A stretch of 64,000 nucleotides of DNA, taken from Wenjunlia vitaminophila DSM 41686. GTDB lineage: Bacteria > Actinomycetota > Actinomycetes > Streptomycetales > Streptomycetaceae. Under the pieces are notes generated by a model, which worked only from the letters and a program-made list of their open reading frames with translations, did no database searches and was not told where the DNA came from. Position 1 is the first letter of the stretch. Each line of letters starts with the position of its first letter. A program made the translations under genes and the position numbers. Shown piece after piece: positions 42,001 through 50,710 of the stretch. The stretch spans positions 1,131 through 65,130 of the forward strand of contig NZ_KB904634.1 in assembly GCF_000380165.1 (NCBI RefSeq), given 5' to 3'.

Positions 42001-44066
42001 CCGGCCTTGAGGTGCACCAGCCGCCGGCCGGCCCCACCGGCGCCGTCCGGTTCCAGAGCACCCTGCGGCACGGCGACACCGACCGCGCCCGCTGGGAGCT
42101 TCACCTGTCCACCGGCGACGGCGGGTGGTGGCGGTGCGCGCAGGCGGAGGTGTCCGCGGACGACGGGGTGCCCGCCGACTGGGTGTACCACACCGTCTGG
42201 GTGCCCCGGGCACTGCCGGCCGGGACCGGCGGGGAGGCCGGCCGGTGGCTGGTGGTGGCCGACGCCTCGGGGGTGGGCGAGCAGGTCCGGGCGGAGGTGG
42301 AGGCCCGCGGCGGCACGGTCAGCCTGGTGACCGCCGGCGAACTCGCCGACCTGCCCCCCGGGGCGTTGGCGCGGCGGCTCGCCGACGTCCCCGAGCTGGA
42401 CCACGTGCTGTACTGCGCGGCGCTCGACACCCCGGCGGAGGAACCCGAGTCGCCGCGGTGGGCCCGCCGGTTGACGGTGGACCCGATGCGCCTGGCCCGG
42501 GTCCTGGCCGACCGCGGTCCGGACCGGCCACGGATGCGCCTGGTCACCCGGTTCGCCCAGTCCGTCGGCGGGGAGCCACGGGTGGCCCCGGCGCAGGCGG
42601 CCCTGTGGGGCCTGGGCCGGGGGCTCGCGGTGGAGCTGACCGAGGTCTGGGGCGGGCTGGTCGACCTCGACGACACCGGCCCGCGGGACGCGGCACGACT
42701 GCTGGTGGACGAGGTGCTCGGGTCCGACGGGGAGGACCAGGTGGCCTTCCGGGACGGCCGGCGGCACGTCACCCGGCTGGTGCGGGGCGCGCTGGGCCCG
42801 ACCGGCGGGCGGCTCGACCCCGAGGGCTGCCACCTGGTGATCGGCGCCACCGGCTCGATCGGGCCGGTGCTGATCTCCCGGCTGGTCGCGCTGGGCGCCC
42901 GACACCTGGTGCTGCTGGGCCGCAGGGGACTGACCGGCCCGTCCGCCGAGGTGGCGCGGCGGCTCCGGGCCGAGGGCACCGCGGTCACCGAGGTGCGGGC
43001 GGACGTGGCCGACGAGGCCGCGATGACGGCGTTGTTCGCCCGTTTCGGGGCTGACCTGCCGCCGCTGCACGGCGTCTACAACGCCTCCCTCGCCGGCGGT
43101 TACACGGAGCTGGCCGACCTCACGGACGCGGACATCGACCTGATGCTGCGCCCGAAGGTGGACGGCAGCGTGCTGCTGCACCGGCTGAGCGCCGGCCACG
43201 ACGTCCGGCAGTTCGTGCTGTTCTCCTCGACCGCGGCGCTGCTCGGCGCGCGCGGGCTGACCCACTACGCAGCGGCCAACTACTTCCTCGACTCCCTGGC
43301 CAGGCACCGGCGCACCCTGGGGCTGCCCGCCCTGGTCATCGACTGGGGGATCTGGGGGGAGGCGTTCGACCAGGTCCACTACCGGGACCTGATGTCCGAC
43401 TCGGGGCTGCGGCCGATGCCTGACGCCACGGCGGTGCGCGCCCTGGACTCCCTGCTGTTCGGTGACCAGACGCACTGCGTGGTGGCCGCGGTGGACTGGC
43501 CGACGCTGGCCGACGCCTACCGTTCCCGGATCGCCCTGCACCTGATCGACGAGGTGGCGCCGGCCGGCGCCAGGGGCGGGGGCGCCGCGGCGGGCGGGCA
43601 GGCGCAACGCGTGCGGGCCGCCACCGGGGCCGCGCGCAGGAGGCTGCTCCAGGCCCTGGTTCGGTCCACCGTGGCGACCCTGATGGGGTTCGACTCGCCG
43701 CAGCGGCTCGGCGTGGACCAGCGGTTCTTCCAGATCGGAATGGACTCGGTCATGGCCAGCCGCACCCAGGCGCAGCTCTCCCGGGAGCTCGACTGCGACC
43801 TGCCGCCGGCCGCGGTCTTCAACTACCCCACGGTGGACGCCCTGACCGAGTACCTCCTGGGCGCGCTCGACGGCGGGGACGACGCGCCCGCGGCGTCCAG
43901 TGGACCGCCTGACGCCCAACCAGGCACCGCCCCTTCCACCTCCGCCGGCACCCCCGCGGCCGGCTCCACACCGACCGACGCCCCGTCGGGCGGCTCCGCG
44001 TCGGCCGACGACCCGTCGGAGGACGAACTCCTCCGCCGCCTCACCGAAAGGCTGGACTCCCTGTGA
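39069..44066 (+). CDS. Type I PKS, KS-AT-(DH relic)-KR-ACP, PpsB-like
   Basis: A 1665-residue module. KS (about 31-455) has Cys202 in TACSSS, His337 in HGTGT and His375 in NLGH. AT (about 558-880) has Ser648 in GHSMGE and VAFH at 747-750. Residues about 925-1035 look like a remnant DH/post-AT segment (DPVLGTRVEL) without the HxxxGxxxxP motif. KR (about 1254-1435) uses a GATGSIG cofactor loop, with Ser1387 and Tyr1400 in the active site, so a beta-hydroxyl is expected. ACP (about 1523-1600) has Ser1560 in GMDS. The KR style and layout match PpsB of the phthiocerol pathway (known family). Starts 38 bp after the first PKS; its stop overlaps the next start by 4 nt. Confidence 0.93.
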   Translation: MSISQRLADLTAGQRAVLQERLGSAARTVAAEPVAIVGMGCRLPGGVSSPDGLWQLLAEGRDVVGEVPADRWDATGHMDDLDLEVRRRLHRGGYLEDVSGFDPEFFGISPKEAEAMDPQQRLLLEVAWETLEHAGVVPEHLAGTRTGVFVGAYYNEYLQRGLADRGTLDAYTLTGGLHSVLAGRLSYTLDLHGPCVAMDTACSSSLSAVHQACQSLRMRESDLALAGGVNVILDLGVSMSLEAYGLLAPSGRCRTFDQGADGIVRAEGCGLVLLKRLADALRDGDRVLAVVRGSAVNQDGRSNGLTAPSGTAQRELLRDAVARAGIDPAQVGLVETHGTGTALGDPIEVEALAEVYGAGGRGRCALGAAKTNLGHAEAVSGVVGLLKAALCLDRGTIPKNLHFTGLNPNITLDGTRFFVPTEHTDWPVEGPTRLAAVSAFGMGGTNAHVVLEQAPAPAGASSAPPDEGALLFPLSGATDAALRDNARRLGDWLAGPGADAALPDVGHTLALRRSHRASRLAVVARNRAELVDRLRRLSAGEVAAGTSTGSVARAAGRGVVWVFSGHGSQWTGMGRDLLDSEPAFTRVVDDLDPVYKEETGVSLRTALAEDLRTAPADQVQPLIYAVQVGLVAVWRHYGVRPAAVVGHSMGEIAAAVAAGALSPADGARLVCRRSHLLRAVAGAGAMASVELPADEVERLLGEHPGLSVAIRSAPRSTVVSGPPDAVEALVDRAATDGLPVRRVASDVAFHSAAMDPLCEPLRSAVRDLAPGRPDVPFYSGTRAARDAASARCEGVLDAEHWVANLRDPVGLDAAVARAADDGHRLFVEVAPHPVVRHALRQTLDDAGAGDAVVRGTLRRDEPERDVLLENLGALHCHGVRIDWSRVRPGGRLVDLPTTAFQRRRHWRAGVVVGAVGGVTRRDADADPVLGTRVELAGLEDAQVWQGSVDASSATDQGHCLAMAVAAARAAGFAAPGVTGLEVHQPPAGPTGAVRFQSTLRHGDTDRARWELHLSTGDGGWWRCAQAEVSADDGVPADWVYHTVWVPRALPAGTGGEAGRWLVVADASGVGEQVRAEVEARGGTVSLVTAGELADLPPGALARRLADVPELDHVLYCAALDTPAEEPESPRWARRLTVDPMRLARVLADRGPDRPRMRLVTRFAQSVGGEPRVAPAQAALWGLGRGLAVELTEVWGGLVDLDDTGPRDAARLLVDEVLGSDGEDQVAFRDGRRHVTRLVRGALGPTGGRLDPEGCHLVIGATGSIGPVLISRLVALGARHLVLLGRRGLTGPSAEVARRLRAEGTAVTEVRADVADEAAMTALFARFGADLPPLHGVYNASLAGGYTELADLTDADIDLMLRPKVDGSVLLHRLSAGHDVRQFVLFSSTAALLGARGLTHYAAANYFLDSLARHRRTLGLPALVIDWGIWGEAFDQVHYRDLMSDSGLRPMPDATAVRALDSLLFGDQTHCVVAAVDWPTLADAYRSRIALHLIDEVAPAGARGGGAAAGGQAQRVRAATGAARRRLLQALVRSTVATLMGFDSPQRLGVDQRFFQIGMDSVMASRTQAQLSRELDCDLPPAAVFNYPTVDALTEYLLGALDGGDDAPAASSGPPDAQPGTAPSTSAGTPAAGSTPTDAPSGGSASADDPSEDELLRRLTERLDSL

Positions 44067-47000
44067 CCGGCACGAACAGTCAGGGCGAGAACCGGCGCGC
44101 CGTCATCCAGCAGGCGCTGGACACCATTGAGCGCCTCGAGCGGCGTGCGCTGGCGGCCGAGGGCCGACTCACCGAGCCGGTGGCCGTCATCGGGCTGGGC
44201 TGCCGGCTGCCCGGCGAGGTCGACGGTCCCCAGGACTACTGGCGGCTGCTCGCCGAGGGCCGGGACGGCGTGGTGGAGGTGCCGGCGTCGCGCTGGGACG
44301 CGGCCCGGTTCCTCTGCGACGACTTCACCGTCCCCGGCACCATCAGGTCCGGCTCCGGCGGCTTCCTCACGCACTGGGACCCGGCGTCGTTCGACGCGTC
44401 GTTCTTCGGCATCTCGCCACGCGAGGCCGTGGCGATGGACCCCCAGCAGCGGCTGCTGATGGAGGTGGTCTGGGAGGCGCTGGAGCACGCCGGGCTCCCC
44501 GCCGACCGGCTGCACGGGACCCGCGGGGGCGTCTTCGTGGGGATCACGCTGCACGAGTACGCGGTGCGGCACTTCCAGGCACTCGGGCCGCAGGACGTGG
44601 ACGCGTACACCGTCACCGGTGGGGTGCACAACGCCGCCGCGGGACGCATCGCCTACCACCTCGGCCTGCACGGGCCCGCGGTGGCCGTGGACACCGCCTG
44701 CTCCTCGTCGCTCACCGCGGTGCACCTGGCGTGTCAGAGCCTGCGGACCGGCGACGCCGACCTGGCGTTCGCCGCCGGGACGAACCTGATGCTGATGCCG
44801 GAGTCCAGCATCTCCCTGTCCAGGTTCGGGACCCTGGCCCCGGACGGGCGCTGCAAGGCGTACGACGCCTCCGCCGACGGACTGGGGCGGGGCGAGGGCT
44901 GCGGGGTCGTCGTCCTCAAGCGGCTCGCCGACGCCGAGCGGGACGGGGACCGGGTGCTGGCCGTGGTGCGGGGCACCGCAGTCAACCAGGACGGGGCGAG
45001 CAGCGGGCCCACCGTGCCCAACGGCCTCGCCCACGAGGACGTGATCCGCACCGCGCTGGACCGGTCGGGTCTCGGCCCGCGGGACATCGACTACGTGGAG
45101 GGGCACGGCACGGGGACACCGCTGGGCGACCCCATCGAACTCGAGGCGCTGGCCTCGGTGTTCGTCTCCGACCGGGACCCGGACCGGCCGCTGCTCGTCG
45201 GCTCGGCCAAGACCAACCTGGGGCACACGGAGGCCACCGCCGGGGTCGCCGGGCTGATCAAGTCCGTGCTCGCGCTGCACCACCGGCACATCCCGCCGCA
45301 CCTGCACCTGACCGAGCGGACCCACCGGATCAGCGAGCGGGCAGCCAGGATCGAGATCCCGGCGCAGGGCCAGCCGTGGCCGGACACCGGGCGGCCGGCC
45401 CGCGCCGGGGTGAGCGCCTTCGGGATCAGCGGCACCAACGCCCACGTGGTCCTGGAGCAGGCCGCCTCCTCCGGGGAGGCGCCGGCACACCGCCACGGCG
45501 GGCCGCTGCTGTTCCAGCTCTCCGGGGCCACCCCCGCGGGGCTGCGGGCGAACGCCGAGCGCCTCGCCGACTGGCTGGGCCGGAACGCGGAGGCGTCCCC
45601 CGTGGACGTCGCGCACACCCTGGGGCGCCGCCGCACCCACCTGCCGCACCGCGCCGCGGTCGTCGCCGACTCCCTCGCCGGACTCGGCCAGGAGCTGAAG
45701 TCGCTGGCCGCCGGCGAGACCACACCGGGCGCGGTCACCGCGGCCACCCTGCCGTCGGCCGGCGAGGGCGCGGTGTGGGTGTTCTCGGGGCAGGGCTCGC
45801 AGTGGACCGGCATGGGCCGTGAACTGCTCGCCACCGAGCCGGCGTTCGCCGAGGTGGTGCACCGTCTCGAGCCTGTGGTCGCGGCCGAGTCCGGGCTGTC
45901 GCTCGTCGAGCTGCTGTGCGACCGGGACCTGACTGACGCGCCGCTCGGTCACCTCCAGCCCGCGGTGTTCGCCATGCAGGTGGGACTCGCCGAGGTGTGG
46001 CGCGCGCACGGCGCGGAGCCCGCGGCGGTGCTCGGGCACTCCATGGGCGAGGTGGCGGCGGCCGTGGTCAGCGGCGCCCTCGAGCTCGAGGACGGCGCCC
46101 GGGCGATCTGCCGGCGTTCCCGGCTCTACCAGGAGCGGTTCCGCGGGAGCGGCCTGATGGCGCTGGTCGAACTGCCCACCGCCGAGGTTCACCGGCGCCT
46201 CGCGGGTCACGACGGGGTGTCCGTCGCGGTCAGCGCCTCGCCCCGGTCCACCGTGGTCGGCGGGGGCGCCGCCGAGGTCCGCCGGTTGGTGGAGGCGTGG
46301 CAGGGCGAGGGACTGCTCGCCAAGCTGGTCCCCGGGGTGAGCGTCCCGGCGCACACGCCGCAGGTGGAGCCGCTCCTGCCCGAGCTGCGGGCGCTGCTCG
46401 CGGACCTCGCCCCCCGCGAGCCGCGGGTGACGTTCTACTCGACCGCGCACCCCGACCCGCACACCACGCCGGTGTGCGACGCCGACTACTGGGCGGCCAA
46501 CATGCGCAACCCGGTGCGGTTCACCCAGACCGTGGCCGCCGCCGCGGCCGACGGCTTCCGGGTCTTCGTCGAGGTCTCCCCCCACCCGGTGGTCACCCAC
46601 TCCGTCAGCGAGACGCTGGCCGCGGAGGGCGTGGACGACGTCCTGGTGACCGGGACGCTGCGGCGCGGCGAGCCGGCCGGTCGCACGCTCCTGGTCAACC
46701 TGGGCCAACTGCACTGCCACGGGGCGCCGGTGGACCTCGCGCGGCTGCACCCGCACGGCACGCTGACCGACCTGCCGACCAACGCCTGGCAGCACGAGCG
46801 GTTCTGGTTCGACACCGACGGCGGCGGGGCCCAGGACCCGGCGGCCCACCCGCTGCTCGGCACCCGTGTGCTGGTCCCCGGTTCCCCGGTGCGGCACGTG
46901 TGGCAGACCGAGCTGTCCCCGCGGCGGCTGCCGTGGCTCGAGGACCACCGGGTGGCCGGGAGCGTGGTGGTCCCCGGCACCGCCTACTGCGAGGCGGCGC

Positions 47001-50000
47001 TCGCCGCCGGGTGCCAGGCGCTGGCCGCGGAACCGGACGCGCTGGAGCTGCACGACGTGGAGTACCGGTCGCTGTTGGTGCTCGACGGGCCCACCGTGGT
47101 GACCACGGAGCTCACCGAGACCGGCGCCGGGTGCGGCCGGGTGGAGGTCCGCACCCGGGACGGGGAGGGCGCCTGGACCACGCACGCCGTGGCCGGGGTC
47201 CGCCCCGCCACCGGGCCGCGACCGCCCGCCCAGGACCCCGCAGGTCCCGGGGCCCCGCACCACACCGAGGTTCCGGCCGAACGGCTGTACGCGTGGATGC
47301 GCGCGGCCGGGCAGCAGCACGGCCCCGCCTTCCAGGGGGTGGAGTCCGCGCTGGTCGATCCCGAGGGACGCAGCGCCGTGGGGCGCGTCACGGTTCCCGA
47401 GCAGGCCAGGGTGGGGTTGCCGCAGGCATCGCTGCACCCGGTGCTGCTCGACCTGTGCATGCAGCTCCTCGCGGCGGTGCCCGCGGCGGACGCGTCCCGC
47501 CCCGCGGGGGGCGACGCCCTGCTCCCGGTGCGGGTGGGGTCGCTGCGCAGGTGGGCGGCCCCGGAGACGGGCGGCGTGGTGCACAGCCGCCTGGCGCCGC
47601 ACGGCCCCGACGGTGGCCTGCTCGGCGACGTCACCCTGCTGGACGACGGGGGCCGGGTGGTGGTCGAGGCCAGAAACGTGGAGGTGGTCCGGGTGCCCCG
47701 GGAGTCCGGCGGACACCCGCTGGACGACCGGGTGTTCGAGCTCTCCTGGGAGGCGGTCCCCCCGGTCGCCGCCGACACCGAGCCGCCGGGCGGCTCCTGG
47801 CTGCTGCTCACCGAACCCGGGGGCGCCCCGCTCGCCGAGCGGCTGCGGGAGGGGCTGACCTCGGCCGGCAGGCCCTGCCCCCTGCTGGACTCCGCGGCCG
47901 GCCCCGCCGCGCTCGCCGGCGCGATCACCGCGGCGGTGTCGTCGGGGGAGCCGCTGCGCGGGGTGGTGGTGGTCATGCCTCCCGCCGAGGACGACGAGCG
48001 GCTCCTGACCGGTGCCCCGGAGACCGCCCTGGACCAGGCGCGGCTGCGGGTGGCCCGGCTCACCGAACTGGTCGGGGTGCTGGGCCAGACGGCGGAAGGG
48101 TCGGCTGAGCACCCGGCACCGCGGCTGTGGGTGGTCACCCACGGAGCGCACCCGGTGGGCGCGGGAGACCCGGTGAGCCCGGCGCAGAGCGCCCTGCGGG
48201 GGATGGTCAGGACCCTCGGCTACGAGCACCCGGCGCTGCGGGCCACCCTGCTGGACCTCGGCCCCGGGGCGGAGGGCGGCACCGGCGCGTCGTCGGTGCT
48301 GGCGGAGCTGCTGGCCGACCCGGCGCAGGACGACATCGCCCTGCGGGACGGGCAGCGTTACCTGACCCGGTTCACACCGGCGCCACTGTCGGACCGGGCA
48401 CGGCCCGCGGCGCGCCGCACGGCCCGGTACGGCGCGGACGGGTTCCGGTTGACCAGCCGCACCGCCGGACGGCTCGACGCCCTGGAGCTGACCGCCTTCG
48501 ACCGCCGGCCGCCGGGGCCGGGCGAGGTGGAGGTCCGGGTGGCCGCCGCCGGCCTGAACTTCAGCGACACGCTGAAGGCGATGGGCGTGTACCAGGTCGC
48601 GGAGGGCGACGACCGGCCGATGCTGCTGGGCACGGAGTGCGCGGGAGAGATCAGCGCGGTCGGGGAGGGCGTCACGGGGCTGCGCGTCGGCGACCGGGTG
48701 GCGGCGTCCGGCTGGGGGTGTTTCGGCACCTTCCTGACCACCCGTGCGGACCTGGTCACCCCGCTGCCGGAGGGCATGACCGCGGCCGGGGCGGCCACCG
48801 TCCCGTCGGTCTTCGTCACCGCCTGGTACGGGCTGCACCACGTGGCCCGCGTCGCCGCCGGCGAACACGTCCTGGTCCACTCCGGCACCGGCGGGGTCGG
48901 CATGGCCGCGATCGCCATCGCGCGGGCGGCCGGGGCCGAGGTGCACGCCACCGCGGGCACCCCCGCCAAACGGGACCTGCTGCGCCGGATGGGCGTGCGC
49001 CACGTCTCGGACTCGCGCACCCTGGCGTGGGCGGACGACGTCCTGGCGGCCACCGGGGGCCGGGGCGTGGACGTCGTGCTCAACTCCCTGACCGGGCCGG
49101 CCCTGCACCGCGGGGTCGAGGTGCTCGCCGAGCACGGCAGGTTCGTCGAGATCGGCAAGCGGGACATCCACCAGGACGCACGGCTGGGCATGCTTCCCTT
49201 CTCCCGCGGGATCACCTTCGCCGCGGTCGACGCCGACCTGCTGGCACGGACCCGGCCGGCGGTGATGCGCCGGGTGCTCGACGAGGTGTTCGCGGAGTTC
49301 GCGGCGGGGCGGCTCGAACCGCTGCCGCACACCGAGTGGCCGCTGGAGCGGGCCGCGGACGCGTTCCGCACCATGGCCAACGCCGAGCACACCGGCAAGT
49401 TGGTGATCACCGTGCCGGCCTCGGGCACGACCGAGGTGGTCCAGGAGCCGGGCACCGTGCCCCTGGTCCGCGAGGGCGGGGGCTACCTCGTCACCGGGGG
49501 GCTCTCCGGCCTCGGCCTGTTCACCGCCGGTCACCTGGTGGACGAGGGGGCCGGTGCCGTGGTCCTCAACGGCCGTTCCGAGCCGTCAGGGCAGGCCCTG
49601 GAGGCGATCGAGCGGATGCGGGCCGCGGGGGCGCGGGTCAGCGTGGTCCTCGGCGACATCGCGGCCGAGGGCACCGCGGAGCGGATGGTCGCGGCGGTGC
49701 GGGAGTCCGGCGCGCCCCTGCGCGGGGTGGTGCACTCCGCGGTGGTGCTCGACGACTGCCTGGTGGCCGACCTGGACGCGGAGCGCCTCGAACGGGTGTG
49801 GCGTCCCAAGGTCGTCGGCGCCTGGCGGCTGCACCGGGCCACCGAGGACCTGGACCTGGACTGGTGGGTGGGGTTCTCCTCCACCTCCGGGGTGCTGGGC
49901 AGCGCGGGACAGGCCGGGTACGCGGCGGCCAGCGCCTGGCTGGACGGCCTGGCGCACTGGCGCCGCGCGCGGGGGCTGCCGGCGCTCTCGGTGGACTGGG

Positions 50001-50710
50001 GACCGTGGTCCGGCATCGGGCTCGCCCAGGACCTGGACGCGCGCGGCTACCGGCTCATCGAGCCGCAGGACGGGACGGCGGCCCTGTCCGCGTTGGTCTC
50101 CCACCGCCGCGCGCAGACCACGTTCGCGTCGTTCCACCCCGACGAGTGGTTCCGGGGACACCCCGCGGTGGCCGCCTCGTCGGTGTACGCCGGGGCGGAC
50201 GAACGGACGGCCGACACCGGGCAGTCGGCGCCGCTGCTCGCCCGGATCGCCGGGGTCGGGGAGGAGCCGGAGGCCCGGCGGCTGCTGGAGGCGTTCGTCA
50301 GCGAACAGGTGCGCGGGGTGCTCCGGCGTGACCAGGGGACGGTGGACCTGCGGGCGCCGATCGCCAGCTTCGGCATGGACTCGCTGATGGCACTGGAGCT
50401 GCGCAACCGGTTGGAGGGCGGCACCGGGCTGAAGCTGTCCGCGGCGCTGGTCTGGTCCCACCGGGACCTGGCCTCACTCGTGGAGGACCTGGCCGGGCGC
50501 CTCGGGCTGGCCCCTCCCCCTCCTCCTGCCCCGGGGTCCGGGGCCGGCGGGGACACCGCGGCCACCCGGCCGGTGCCCGCCGCCGAGGAACCACCGGCGG
50601 CGCTGTCCGCCGAGGACACCGACGTGCTGGCGCAGATCCTGGCGGCCATGGGGCCGGAGCAGGGAACGGACGGCCACCCGGCGAAGGCGAACGAGGAGCA
50701 GACACCGTGA
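44063..50710 (+). CDS. Type I PKS, KS-AT-DH-ER-KR-ACP, PpsC-like
   Basis: A 2215-residue fully reducing module. KS: Cys213, His348, His388. AT: Ser660 in GHSMGE, VPAH at 761-764. DH (about 925-1215): His962 in DHRVAGSVVVPG and Asp1129 in LLDLCMQ, both intact. ER (about 1463-1785): NADPH loop HSGTGGVGMAA near 1606. KR (about 1805-1985): TGGLSGLG loop, LDD motif and Tyr1953, B-type. ACP: Ser2107 in GMDS. Expected outcome is a saturated extension. Size and order closely follow mycobacterial PpsC (about 2190 residues). GTGA overlaps couple it to both neighbours. A proline-rich linker precedes the C-terminal docking helix. Confidence 0.95.
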   Translation: MTGTNSQGENRRAVIQQALDTIERLERRALAAEGRLTEPVAVIGLGCRLPGEVDGPQDYWRLLAEGRDGVVEVPASRWDAARFLCDDFTVPGTIRSGSGGFLTHWDPASFDASFFGISPREAVAMDPQQRLLMEVVWEALEHAGLPADRLHGTRGGVFVGITLHEYAVRHFQALGPQDVDAYTVTGGVHNAAAGRIAYHLGLHGPAVAVDTACSSSLTAVHLACQSLRTGDADLAFAAGTNLMLMPESSISLSRFGTLAPDGRCKAYDASADGLGRGEGCGVVVLKRLADAERDGDRVLAVVRGTAVNQDGASSGPTVPNGLAHEDVIRTALDRSGLGPRDIDYVEGHGTGTPLGDPIELEALASVFVSDRDPDRPLLVGSAKTNLGHTEATAGVAGLIKSVLALHHRHIPPHLHLTERTHRISERAARIEIPAQGQPWPDTGRPARAGVSAFGISGTNAHVVLEQAASSGEAPAHRHGGPLLFQLSGATPAGLRANAERLADWLGRNAEASPVDVAHTLGRRRTHLPHRAAVVADSLAGLGQELKSLAAGETTPGAVTAATLPSAGEGAVWVFSGQGSQWTGMGRELLATEPAFAEVVHRLEPVVAAESGLSLVELLCDRDLTDAPLGHLQPAVFAMQVGLAEVWRAHGAEPAAVLGHSMGEVAAAVVSGALELEDGARAICRRSRLYQERFRGSGLMALVELPTAEVHRRLAGHDGVSVAVSASPRSTVVGGGAAEVRRLVEAWQGEGLLAKLVPGVSVPAHTPQVEPLLPELRALLADLAPREPRVTFYSTAHPDPHTTPVCDADYWAANMRNPVRFTQTVAAAAADGFRVFVEVSPHPVVTHSVSETLAAEGVDDVLVTGTLRRGEPAGRTLLVNLGQLHCHGAPVDLARLHPHGTLTDLPTNAWQHERFWFDTDGGGAQDPAAHPLLGTRVLVPGSPVRHVWQTELSPRRLPWLEDHRVAGSVVVPGTAYCEAALAAGCQALAAEPDALELHDVEYRSLLVLDGPTVVTTELTETGAGCGRVEVRTRDGEGAWTTHAVAGVRPATGPRPPAQDPAGPGAPHHTEVPAERLYAWMRAAGQQHGPAFQGVESALVDPEGRSAVGRVTVPEQARVGLPQASLHPVLLDLCMQLLAAVPAADASRPAGGDALLPVRVGSLRRWAAPETGGVVHSRLAPHGPDGGLLGDVTLLDDGGRVVVEARNVEVVRVPRESGGHPLDDRVFELSWEAVPPVAADTEPPGGSWLLLTEPGGAPLAERLREGLTSAGRPCPLLDSAAGPAALAGAITAAVSSGEPLRGVVVVMPPAEDDERLLTGAPETALDQARLRVARLTELVGVLGQTAEGSAEHPAPRLWVVTHGAHPVGAGDPVSPAQSALRGMVRTLGYEHPALRATLLDLGPGAEGGTGASSVLAELLADPAQDDIALRDGQRYLTRFTPAPLSDRARPAARRTARYGADGFRLTSRTAGRLDALELTAFDRRPPGPGEVEVRVAAAGLNFSDTLKAMGVYQVAEGDDRPMLLGTECAGEISAVGEGVTGLRVGDRVAASGWGCFGTFLTTRADLVTPLPEGMTAAGAATVPSVFVTAWYGLHHVARVAAGEHVLVHSGTGGVGMAAIAIARAAGAEVHATAGTPAKRDLLRRMGVRHVSDSRTLAWADDVLAATGGRGVDVVLNSLTGPALHRGVEVLAEHGRFVEIGKRDIHQDARLGMLPFSRGITFAAVDADLLARTRPAVMRRVLDEVFAEFAAGRLEPLPHTEWPLERAADAFRTMANAEHTGKLVITVPASGTTEVVQEPGTVPLVREGGGYLVTGGLSGLGLFTAGHLVDEGAGAVVLNGRSEPSGQALEAIERMRAAGARVSVVLGDIAAEGTAERMVAAVRESGAPLRGVVHSAVVLDDCLVADLDAERLERVWRPKVVGAWRLHRATEDLDLDWWVGFSSTSGVLGSAGQAGYAAASAWLDGLAHWRRARGLPALSVDWGPWSGIGLAQDLDARGYRLIEPQDGTAALSALVSHRRAQTTFASFHPDEWFRGHPAVAASSVYAGADERTADTGQSAPLLARIAGVGEEPEARRLLEAFVSEQVRGVLRRDQGTVDLRAPIASFGMDSLMALELRNRLEGGTGLKLSAALVWSHRDLASLVEDLAGRLGLAPPPPPAPGSGAGGDTAATRPVPAAEEPPAALSAEDTDVLAQILAAMGPEQGTDGHPAKANEEQTP

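Noticed and set aside
43823-49534. A 1903-codon open frame on the minus strand opposite the PpsB/PpsC-like genes
   Set aside because: It is the antisense of PKS codons with strong third-position GC; the product has low complexity (His, Gly, Arg, Pro) and no domain.
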